From the NCBI GenBank assembly GCA_029204225.1, contig CM055109.1:34287098-34351097 (forward strand): a DNA stretch of 64,000 nucleotides. Reading direction: 5' to 3'. Positions within the stretch are counted from its first letter, which is position 1. The number at the start of each line of letters is the position of its first letter. Shown here piece after piece: positions 55,408-64,000 of this stretch. The notes beneath the pieces were generated by a model, which saw only the letters and a program-made list of their open reading frames with translations, made no database searches and was not told where the DNA came from. This DNA comes from Diphasiastrum complanatum. Lineage: Eukaryota > Streptophyta > Lycopodiopsida > Lycopodiales > Lycopodiaceae. A program made the position numbers and the translations under genes.

Positions 55408-55485
55408 GCAGAAAGCCTTAATATAAGCAGGGATGTTTCAGGTGAAGGTGTTCAGCAAGCTCTTTTAAAGATGCTGGAAGGAACA
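55408..55485 (+). CDS. clpX: clpX exon 7 (last exon in window)
   Basis: [20 protein letters not shown] then KMLEGT, the highly conserved sensor-region signature of ClpX. Acceptor TATGCAG|GCAGAA, donor GGAACA|GTAAGT, phase 0. Brings the total to 1,485 nt = 495 codons. The next conserved block (expected to follow immediately in the protein) was not found in the remaining 8.5 kb. Confidence 0.95.
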
Positions 55486-56949
55486 GTAAGTTCATATACC
55501 CAAGTAAACTACTGAAAATACTCAGATTTATAGAGGTGAAGTATGCTTGTGGTCGTCAACTGTTATTTGTGCTGAATATCCAGAAAACGTTTTTGTAGAA
55601 TACCAATCTTGCACATAATGTGTCTATGAAGTTTTGTCAAATGTCCGTCAAATCCTGTGTGATGTATCAGCACTTATAGTGCTTAATCGTCTATGATTAT
55701 TGCAATTATCTCCTCTGTCCCATTGTTGCACATGTATAAATCCAAAAGCCAAAACTGCATATCTTTTTTAAATTGAAGATTCATAATGTGTCAAATATGC
55801 TATATGAGAAATGAAGAAAGCAGAAGAAAAAATGAGTGGGCATTAGATTTCCAGTCTAGCTAAGTTAGGTTTATAAGCATGTGAGATGATATATGAGAAT
55901 AAGTCAAACGATTGAACACAACATTAATTTGTCTATGATAGATAGCATCATCCGAAGAAGAAATCATTATTTGAAACCACCAATATCTCAATAGTCTTGC
56001 ATTTGAAGAACAAAATGCATTAATTTAGATTGGATCATTAGAATTTAGAAACTATCACGGAGCATTTTATAGAATAAACAATATCCTTGATCAACTGCAA
56101 CCATAGGTGAGAAAGTCTCAAATTGGATTTGTTGGTGTCCATTGCTCACAACAACTTACCATATGTTTATTGCATTTTTGAATTTGTCGCTTGAAATGAT
56201 ACATGGAGGGACCATTTGCTACAAGTAGTTCCAAAGAGGAAATAGGAGATAGCGTGGCAAGGGAAGGAAAGTTCTTGAAGGCGAGGCATTGAGCAAAAAC
56301 TGACAAATATGTAGATGTTTGATGGAAGAGGGGGCAACTTGTTTTCATCTACTTCTAAAAGAGAAGGTAATTGCCATTGTTGTTGTAATTATGGCATGTT
56401 GCATTTGAGAACCAAAAGACACACTGGAGAAACAAAGTTTTAGGAGGCAGTCAAGCCGCTAGAGATGAAGATAGTGATCAATTTGAGTTATTCTTTGTTG
56501 CCTTAGCTCTTCATGAGTCCACAAGAGATTGGTATATCGAATTTATGGCCTTACAACATTTGATATTTGTATAAGAATTGATTCACCAAGTGTCCATTGA
56601 TGGTTTGTAACAATCTATCATGGATTATTATAAAATACCAAATGTTTTTTCTTGCAAAAACATAATTAAGGCCATAAACATGATGGAAATCATATGAACT
56701 ACCTCACCATAGATGCATACATGCTCAAAACCCTAAAAATCATATAGCATGATAATCTATGCATAGAAGTTCACAATCCACAGTTGGCCACATGCATCCA
56801 CTGTTTGGCCACATGCATCACCGTATGAGGTACATAATGTGTTGTAGAATCATTCACATGCAATATTAGTCAAGTTAGTTAGACAAGTTCAATGTAGTTT
56901 CACCATCCATGCAACATGTTCCCATTGTAGAAACCTAGCCGTTGCTGAA

Positions 56950-57720
56950 CTCCCTAACATTGTCCCCAATGGAGTAGAGAGCCTGACTCTCCAACAAGAC
57001 TCGAGTCCAATCCTAACATGATGGCCGTTGTAAATAGGAATCATCTTCTAAAGAGTTCTTGACCCATTTCATGTTCAATTCCCAATGCCTACATACTTAC
57101 TGAAAATCTATTGCCACAAGTCTCAACTTGTGTCCAACAGAATTGCATGCATGCACTTACAAAAGCTAACATTAGCATACACTTATCTACATCACAACAT
57201 CAACATGCACTGCTAACTAGATTCCAAAGAAATAGAACATTATGAGCAAGTTAAGCATAAGGTAGATCAAATCCCAATAGATCTACATCTTCATGCATCC
57301 ATATCCAAGATCCTTAAGCTAGGAACGGATGGGAATCCTTAGTGCTACGGTCCTGCAAACCTGTAACGTACAAGAGCGATGGATCTATGGAAGTTTATGG
57401 AAGAAACACATAAGAGAGGTGAGAGAGAATCATTTTCAAATATGGCCGCCACATGCAAGATCCTCAAGCTAGGAAAGGGTGTGAATTCTTAGTGCTACGG
57501 TCTTGCGAGCCTATAACTTAAAAGAGCAATGGATACATGAAAGATCATAGAAGAAGCACACAAGAGAGTTGAGAGAATTTGAATATTGGATTTGGCTGCC
57601 ATTGCAACTCTCCTCTCTAATCGTATGCCAAAGCTCCAAGAGAGCAGATATAGAACTTTCTCCATCTCCCAAATCTTCTTAATTTTTGTGGGATTTTTCT
57701 TCTCCTTTTGGCACTTAGCT
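56950..57720 (+). repeat. Dispersed intronic repeat, copies 2 and 3 in tandem
   Basis: 56950-57430 matches 31983-32410 (CTAACATGATGGCCGTTGTA, ACATGCACTGCTAACTAGA, GGATGGGAATCCTTAGTGCT, CACATAAGAGAGGTGAG). From 57430 the right-hand half starts again (CATGCAAGATCCTCAAGCTAGGAAAGGG, AGTGCTACGGTCTTGC, CACACAAGAGAGTTGAG) and continues to the LTR at 57728, matching 32285-32560. Confidence 0.72.
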
Positions 57721-57727
57721 AACATAC

Positions 57728-58512
57728 TGGTGCATGATCCTCCCTCTCCACACTGTAGGAAATTTCCTGTTCACCGTCAAATCTTAATTTTAAGCACATG
57801 CAAAGCAAGCAAGATATGAAGAGGATTCTTTTTTCATTTCACGCGGAAGTTCAATCCCATGAGAGCAAAGCTTAGATTCACAATACTATGCATGCTATGA
57901 TGACAATCAAACACTAACATCCAATAACCCTAAGTCTCCACATTCAAGCTTACTTTCATGCGCGCGCGTGTGTGTGTGTGTGTCTCTCTCTGTCTCTCTC
58001 TCTCTCTCACGCACGCACGCACGCACGCGCGCGCGCGCGCGCACGCATATCAATAATACTCAAATCCAACAATTAGCAAATCCGATAAATATGAAAATAG
58101 CAAAAAACGTGAGAGATGAAGAGGAGGAGCAAGGACATCCAATTGCCAAAATGGTAGAGGCTCCACCTTCTTTGATTGAACATGAAAAATGAAATACAAT
58201 GTACCACTATTTATAGTGGATTTTGGGCACTTGGCCTCAATGGCTATTGGCCAATCTTTAGCTTATTATTTTGAATTTGAAATATGGTGGGAACACCCGT
58301 TTATTCGTTTACTTGACTTTTTAGGCCTCTAAACCATTTTCTCCCACAAATAGCCTAAAAGTCTCCTTTATTGCTATCTATTTATGAAATAACAATGTGA
58401 TCATTGGGTTGGACTTACACATAGAAGGTGCCAAATCCCTCACACTTATTCTCTACTCTAGATCAATTTGATCTATATACATGGTATGGTAATGTTCCGC
58501 CAAACCCCAACA
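57728..58512 (-). repeat. LTR of unit A
   Basis: On the minus strand it starts TGTTGGGGTTTGGCGGAAC right after GATGGGGGATAC (polypurine tract) and ends ...GCACCA. TATAAATA promoter box at 58215-58208. Internal compound microsatellite at 57961-58045. About 785 bp; the copy in unit B is about 747 bp. Confidence 0.75.
57961..58045. repeat. Compound (CG)(TG)(CT)(CACG)(CG) microsatellite inside LTR A
   Basis: GCGCGCGTGTG..., then TCTCTC, CACGCACGCACG and GCGCGCGCGCGC in succession. Alternating purine-pyrimidine arms favour Z-DNA. LTR B has the homologous (GT)nCTC(AC)n hairpin at 60281-60330. Confidence 0.92.
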
Positions 58513-58656
58513 GTATCCCCCATCAAAATTGGTGACAGTCCTACGACACCTGCTTCGGCCATTGAATGTTGTGGAATGTTGTGTGATGACAAAGTTGGAG
58601 AAAGCTTGCGAAATAAAATTTTGTCTGCTATAGGAAAAGTGTAAATACTAATTCGC

Positions 58657-59922
58657 TTATCTAAAACCTGATGCTTTATAAACTTTACGTATTGTACATG
58701 GTGGAGAAAGATCCATAATCACTCTTATTTTGGAAAGATCGATAGCAATGCAATGAATGGATATTACATGCCCCAACACTATGCCATATGTTACCCATAT
58801 CTGACACTTGTCTGGGTTCAAAGAAATATGAAATTTTCGACACTGAGCGAACACTTCCCTAAGCTGGCTTAAGTGATATGTATCCATATTATGGACATCC
58901 AAGTAAATTTCCAAGAATTTCTGCAAGTACTCCTTGAAAGCAAATTGCATAACCCGTTGGAATGTACTTGGCGCATTGCATAATCCAAAGGCATGATTTT
59001 GTATGTGTAGGTTCCCTATTTAGTGGCAAATGCAGTTTTATGTTGGTCCTCAGTTGCAATGTTGACTTGATTGTATCACTAAAGCCATCCGCAAAATTGT
59101 ATGCTTCAGCTTAAGTGAAAGGTAAAGGAAAGTGATCCTTTCTGGTTACTACATTCAAGGCTTTCAGACTAACACAAATGCTCGTTTTGCCATTCTTCTT
59201 TGGTACAATCACAATTGGTGACTCCCATTATGTATGCTCTATTTCATAAATGAAATCAACATCCAATAATCTTTGTAACTCCTTCTTGATCAATTTCGTG
59301 TAATTTGCATTACATGATACATCGATAGAATCAGCTTACTTTAGGACTACATCTGGTACCAATGGAGTTGTATGTTGTACAACAGAAGTGGGAATACCCT
59401 TGAGGTCTTTATGTGACCAAGCAAAACGATTTTTTTGACCATCAACTTCCTCAATTCTGATAATTGGGATGGAGATAGTTGTGCGTCCACTTGAATTATC
59501 TACTCTTCGTCACTTGGTTCACCAAGATTCATTGGTTGAGTATGAGTGAGCACTTCTTGCATATCTGGCACAACTTTTTCAGGTTCAGAGCTTTTACCAA
59601 CATGATTACCAACCACATCATCCAAGGTATAACTTTTGAAATCCTCTGGCATATCATGCTGGACTTCATCTTCCTTTTCTTGTTCCAAAGGATTGATCTT
59701 GGTTTTACTTTTTGATTCCGTAGCCAGTGGAGATTTTGATTTCAATGATTCTTGACTCAAGGAATCAGGCTCTGCATCCTTTTTTTCTTTGCCTTGGTCC
59801 AATAAAGGGGATTTAGCAATATGCTTATTGATTTCAGCATCCACCTTAGTAATTGCCTCATTTGGAGGATTAGTCCATTTGAGAACCTTACTATAATGCT
59901 GTTTAGTTTGCTTCTTTGTCAT
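58657..59922 (-). pseudogene. Unit A gag-pol remnant
   Basis: Minus-strand frames: KSKTKINPLEQEKEDEVQHD (59700-59640), then HKDLKGIPTSVVQHTTPLVP, PIVIVPKKNGK, and MQFAFKEYLQKFLEIYLDV through ISLNPDKCQIWVTYGIVLGH to IRKVYKASGFR and a stop. The catalytic YxDD box is YLDV (58902-58894). Frames are broken at several places, one of them near 58995 where unit B remains open. It belongs to a plant Ty3/gypsy lineage different from the chromodomain elements. Confidence 0.82.
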
Positions 59923-60052
59923 TGGTCCGGAAGGCTTCCCATCCTACCGACTTCCTTATGCTTCTGAGCTCCTTTAACAACCATCACTGGTGCTGCTAGT
60001 TCATTTGATTTCCTTTAAGTTGTGCATTTGCTTGGCTTAACAACTAACATAC

Positions 60053-60799
60053 TGGTGCATGATCCTCCCTCTCCACATTGTAGGAAATTTCCTGTTCACC
60101 GTCAAATCTTAATTTTAAGCACATGCAAAGCAAGCAAGATATGAAGAGGATTCTTCTTTCATTTCACGCGGAAGTCCAATCCCATGAGAGTAAAGCTTAG
60201 AACAAAATTATGCATGCTATGATGACAATCTAACACTAACATCCAATAACCCTAAGTTTCCACATTCAAGCTTACTTTTATGCGTGTGTGTGTGTGTCTC
60301 ACACACACACACACACACAGACACACACAAAGATATCAATAATACTCAAATCCAACAATTAGCAAATCCAACAAATGAAAATAGCAAAAAACATGAGAGA
60401 TGGAGGAAGAGGAGCAACAAGGACATCCAATTGCCAAAATGGTAGAGGCTCCACCTTCTTTGATTGAACATGAAAAATGAAATACAATGTACCACTATTT
60501 ATAGTAGATTCTGGGCACTTGGCCTCAATGGCTATTGGCCAATCTCTTCCTTATTATTTGAATTTGACATCTGGTGGGAACACCCGTTTATTCGTTTACT
60601 TGACTTTTTAGGCCTCTAAACCATTTACTCCCTCAAATAGCCTAAAAGTCTCCTTTATTGCTATCTATTAATGAAATAACAATGTGATCATTGGGTTGGA
60701 CTTACACATAGAAGTTGCCAAATCCCTCACACTTATTCCCTACCCTATATCAATCTGATCTATATACATGGTATGGTAATGTTCCGCCAAACCCCAACA
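60053..60799 (-). repeat. LTR of unit B
   Basis: Minus-strand start TGTTGGGGTTTGGCGGAAC after GGTGGGGGATAC; TATAAATA at 60503-60496. Near-identical to LTR A apart from the microsatellite and small indels. Confidence 0.75.
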
Positions 60800-60943
60800 G
60801 TATCCCCCACCAAAATTGGTGACGGTCCCACGATACCTGCTTCGGCCATTGAATGTTGTGGAATGTTGTGTGATGACAAAGTTGGAGAAAACTTGTGAAA
60901 TAAAATTTTGTCTGCTATAGGAGAAGTGTAAATACTAATTCGC

Positions 60944-62055
60944 TTATCTAAAACCTGATGCTTTATAAACTTTACGTATTGTACATGGTGGAGAAAGATC
61001 CATAATCACTCTTATTTTGGAAAGATCGATAGCAATGCAATGAATGGATATTACATGCCCCAACACTATGCCATATGTTACCCATATCTGACACTTGTAT
61101 GGGTTCAAAGAAATATGAAATTTCCGACACTGAGCGAACACTTCCCTAAGCTGGCTTAAGTGATATGTATCCATCCCATTGACATCCAAGTAAATTTCCA
61201 AGAATTTCTGCAAGTACTCCTTGAAAGCAAATTGCATAACTCGTTGGAATGTACTTGGCGCATTGCATAATCCAAAAGGCATGACTTTGTATGTGTAGGT
61301 TCCCTATTCAGTGGCAAATGCAGTTTTATGTTGGTCTTCAGTTGCAATGTTGACTTGATTGTATCCAGTAAAGCCATCCGCAATTTCAGACTAACACAAA
61401 TTCTCATTTTGCCATTCTTCTTTGGTACAATCACAATTGGTGACACCCCTTCTGTATGCTGTATTTCATAAATGAAATCAACATCCAATAATCTTTGTAA
61501 CTCCTTGATCAATTCCGTGTAATCTGGATTACATCGATAGAATCAGCTTACTTTAGGAACTACATCTGGTACCAATGGAATTGTATGTTGTACAACAGAA
61601 GTGGGAATACCCTTAAGGTCTTTATATGACCAAGCAAAACGATTTTTTTGACCATCGACTTCCTCAATTCTAATAACTGGGATGGAGATAGTTGTGCGTC
61701 CACTTGAATTATCTACTCTTCGTCACTTGGTTCAACAAGATTCAGTGGTTGAGTATGAGTGAGCACTTCTTGCATATCTGGCACAACTTTTTCAGGTTCA
61801 CGATGAGCTTTTAGCAACATGATTACCAACCACATCATCCAAGGTATAACTTTTGAAATGCTCTGGCATATCATGTTGGACTTCATCTTCCTTTTCTTGT
61901 TCCAAAGGATTGATCTTGGTTTTACTTTTTGATTCCGTAGCCAGTGGAGATTTTGATTTCAAAGATTTCTGACTCAAGGAATTAGGCTCTGCATCCTTTT
62001 TTTCTTTGCTTTGGTCCAATAAAGGGGATTGCTGCTCATTGATTTCAGCATCCAC
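60944..62055 (-). pseudogene. Unit B gag-pol remnant
   Basis: Reads KDAEPNSLSQKSLKSKSPLA (about 62020-61960), ELQRLLDVDFIYEIQHTEGV with SPIVIVPKKNGKMRICVSL (61500-61380), and MPFGLCNAPSTFQRVMQFAF to YLDVNGMDTYHLSQLREVFA. It carries the same YLDV in place of YLDD (61190-61181) and the same early end of RT as unit A. A deletion of part of the RT between 61385 and 61380 distinguishes it from A. Confidence 0.82.
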
Positions 62056-62133
62056 CTTAGTAATTGCCTCATTTGGAGGATTGATTAGTCCATTTGAGAA
62101 CCTTACAATAATGTTGTTTAGTTTGCTTCTTTG

Positions 62134-63224
62134 TCATTGGTCCGGAAGGCTTCCCATCCTACCGACTTCCTTATGCTTCTGAGCTCTTGTAACAACCATC
62201 ACTGGTGCTGCTAGTTCATTTGATTTCCTTTGAGTTGTGCATTTGCTTGGCTTAGCAGTTTGTCTCGAATTGACTAGTGCAGTTGTATTTGGTGTTGGTA
62301 CCTTCGGTCTCTGGCTGGGCAATTTTTATAACAATGTCCGTATCCGCATTCATGACAAAATGGTTGGAATTCGCCTTTATTTGGACATTCAGCTATGCGA
62401 TAATTTTTTCCACAACCAAAGCAACCTAGTGGAGCCCTTGTCCACTGTGTCGATTGTTGTTGTTGTGCGACGGGGTAAATAGCATATTCCTCATTTACAC
62501 CAGGATTTGGATGTTGATCAGGCGGTATTATCCAATGGTCCTGACTTGTGGATGCTTCTGGCTTCACCATGTTAGCTTGAGGTGTTTGTTGTCCTCGAGA
62601 TGCAGGCAGCGCCAATGGCTTTGGATATCCAAGTGAATGCACTTTACCATCTCGTCCATTCCATTGGGGTCCTTCATGAAATCCATACTTATAATAGCGT
62701 TGTTGAATAACCCTTGGATTGAATGAACAAAAGGCTGTTTCATGGCTACTAGAATTGTATAGATGATATTACTTGTTGGTCACTCTTTCCTTCATCGTTG
62801 GACATTAATTTATTGTATGGTTCCCAGCACAGATTGCGCACCACACATTCTCCTGATTAGGATATTGATGCCACATCACCTTGTCAGTAACTTTGCTAAT
62901 CTTACCATGATGTTGTTCTAATGCTTTTAGTTTAGCATCAAACTGAGCTTGCATTTGTTCCATCCGTGTCCGTTGTTTTTGACTCAGCTTTCAATTCCGT
63001 AGTTGCATGATATTGGTAGATGCAATGGTGGTAGAAGTTGTGGTAGTCCACCCAGTTGTATAATGCAAGATCCCAAAATATGGTTCATCATCAGACTCCT
63101 CATCTTTTTCCCGCACTGCATCATGTTGAAATAAATGCCTATTTTGCCCCTTAAGGCTTGTATACTTGTAACTTGTAAGTTGTGCATAAGACATGGGGGT
63201 AAAACATTTATGTACATAGTACAC
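62134..63224 (-). pseudogene. Gag relic with zinc knuckles, upstream of unit B
   Basis: Minus strand from 63224: acidic/Gln-rich capsid tail (KDEESDDEPYFGILHY), coiled helix (RMEQMQAQFDAKLKALEQHH), knuckle WCAICAGNHTIN*CP with a stop replacing a residue, then CFGCGKNYRIAEC and CHECGYGHCYKNC (CX2CX3HX4C), and SNELAAPVMVVTRAQKHKE. The three-knuckle layout equals that of the gag at 14940-16110. The 5' part, primer site and 5' LTR were not found; the next sequence to the right belongs to another element. Confidence 0.75.
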
Positions 63225-63230
63225 CCCACT

Positions 63231-63513
63231 TGTGCTAATTAGGCAAGTAAATCAAGTAGGCTAAGGACCCATGTGGGTTCTAGAGCTAGAATTAGCAAGA
63301 CACCACCTCTATACATAACATGCTATATGTAGCCCAAGCTTTGGAGGGGTTTCCACGCCCTACTACACTTTGAATATTCATTCATGTTGTGTGAGCTTTG
63401 AAGTCCTCTCTCTCTTGCTTTTGTGTTCTACTCCATAGCTGGTTTTATGAAGCTTTCATAGTGTGCTTACTATGTTGTTATGATACTCCATAGCTAGGCC
63501 TTGGAATTTGTCA
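63231..63513 (+). repeat. Candidate 5' LTR of a further LTR retrotransposon
   Basis: Ends ...GGAATTTGTCA exactly before a primer site. The left boundary at TGTGCTAATTAGGC is a guess from the TG rule; about 283 bp. Its partner LTR would lie outside the window. Confidence 0.5.
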
Positions 63514-63525
63514 TGGTATCAGAGC
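63514..63525 (+). promoter_or_regulatory. Primer binding site (initiator Met-tRNA type)
   Basis: TGGTATCAGAGC, identical to the site of the inner element at 34398, directly after a CA end. Marks the start of an element in plus orientation. Confidence 0.85.
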
Positions 63526-64000
63526 AGGTTATGTTGCTTGTGGTGTGGTGAAAGCTTGGACCTATTTTTGATCAGATTCCTGCCATTCCTGGAGAGCAGC
63601 TTACCTTTGAGGAGGGAGCACTTTTTGTAGGGGCATCTGATCTCTGTGCTATCTGCATGGTTGGAGTACTGTTGGCAAGGGGGAGTACAGGGAGCCAAAA
63701 AGTTTCTAATTTGGGACAAAATTTTTTGAGTCTTTTTGGACAGCCAGGACTGTAGGAGGGCGCTTTCTACAGTGGGGACTTCAGTGAAAGTTCTGAGTGG
63801 TTGGACAAGGGCGAGGACAGCCATACAAGAGTTTCAAATTCAGAAGCTGAGGGTTATTGAGCAAGTGGCTGCATACCCTAGTTGGGTGAAAACCCCAGTT
63901 TGCCTTTTGTGTTTTATTTCTATCCAGCTATGTCTAGTCTTGCAGAGGTCAACCCAAACAAAATCTGCAGGGGGGGCATATTACTTTATGACCTTTATTG
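63526..64000 (+). mobile_element. 5' leader of an LTR retrotransposon, cut by the window edge
   Basis: About 400 bp of leader, then a possible gag start ATGTCTAGTCTTGCAGAGG at 63930. Too short to assign to copia or gypsy. Confidence 0.5.

Larger units (their letters stand above)
57718..60044 (-). mobile_element. Truncated LTR retroelement unit A (tandem duplicate)
   Basis: A 2.3-kb unit that recurs as unit B at 60045-62259 (offset 2,325 bp at the left end). In minus-strand order it holds a gag/pro-proximal acidic segment (KWTNPPNEAITKVDAEINKH at 59880-59820), an RT N-terminal part (HKDLKGIPTSVVQHTTPLVP, KKELQRLLDVDFIYEIEHT), an RT palm fragment, a direct jump to a polypurine tract and an LTR (58512-57728). 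RNase H and integrase are absent. Confidence 0.88.
60045..62259 (-). mobile_element. Truncated LTR retroelement unit B (tandem duplicate)
   Basis: Homologous to unit A along its whole length, including the LTR, the polypurine junction and the RT truncation point. At its right end it continues without a break into upstream gag (62260 onward), whereas unit A's internal part stops abruptly at the LTR of unit B. This order shows that B carries the original gag junction and A is the partial duplicate. Confidence 0.88.
55486..64000 (+). other. clpX intron 7, at least 8.5 kb, running off the window
   Basis: Starts with a strong donor GTAAGT. 55486-56950 is AT-rich with nothing recognised. Then come dispersed repeats, a tandemly duplicated retroelement, a gag relic and the 5' end of another LTR element. 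No downstream ClpX exon is visible, so the intron probably continues; gene truncation by the insertions cannot be ruled out. Confidence 0.7.

Overview
The window reads as nuclear DNA from a land plant with a large, repeat-rich genome. Two host genes are recognisable, both for organelle proteins and both split by spliceosomal GT-AG introns: sufB (plastid Fe-S cluster scaffold, minus strand, complete in two exons, about 578 codons) and clpX (mitochondrial-type AAA+ unfoldase, plus strand, seven exons = 495 codons, running off the right edge). Nearly everything else is decayed transposable element, microsatellite or AT-rich unannotated DNA. The clpX introns (first intron 17.8 kb, a last intron of at least 8.5 kb) and the mix of Ty3/gypsy, Ty1/copia, LINE, CACTA, hAT and Helitron relics suggest a fern- or gymnosperm-like genome, but the taxon is an inference and not proven here.

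Layout. 0-3.3 kb: two degenerate direct copies of a plant Transposase_24-like gene. 3.3-6.1 kb: AT-rich, nothing recognised. 6.1-10.1 kb: sufB on the minus strand, with a 2.2 kb intron lying between its two key active-site residues. 10.2-14.2 kb: microsatellite and AT-rich repeats. 14.2-19.9 kb: a LINE endonuclease scrap, a reverse-oriented zinc-knuckle gag relic, then a plus-strand chromodomain Ty3/gypsy pol with a candidate 3' LTR. 20-24.5 kb: microsatellites around a minus-strand Helitron Rep/helicase pseudogene, followed by two hairpins. 25-28.2 kb: minus-strand CACTA transposase relic and plus-strand copia RT relic. 29.5-30.2 kb: clpX upstream region with a small inverted-repeat element, a C24 run and a (NGC)n tract.

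30.27-64 kb is clpX. Intron 1 holds a precisely definable nest: a non-autonomous Ty3/gypsy element (32881-43456, TSD GTAAT, no recognisable RT/RNase H/integrase core) whose gag is interrupted by a nearly complete chromodomain Ty3/gypsy element (34039-39952, TSD CTACT, LTRs about 97 to 98 % identical by eye). The same intron carries a LINE relic split by a 459-bp MITE-like insertion, a hAT relic and an inverted second copy of the LINE ORF1. Exons 2-7 follow between 49.0 and 55.5 kb. The last, incomplete intron contains a 2.3-kb tandem duplication of an LTR-plus-truncated-pol unit (minus strand); both copies carry the same mutated RT catalytic box. The 5' end of a further LTR retrotransposon lies at the right edge.

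The two host genes are not functionally linked beyond being organelle maintenance genes; no operon-like or cluster logic is visible. I see no convincing new biological system. The most informative structures are the nested elements inside a conserved AAA+ gene, the pol-less outer element with about 1 kb of unexplained sequence where pol should be, and the tandem truncated retroelement.
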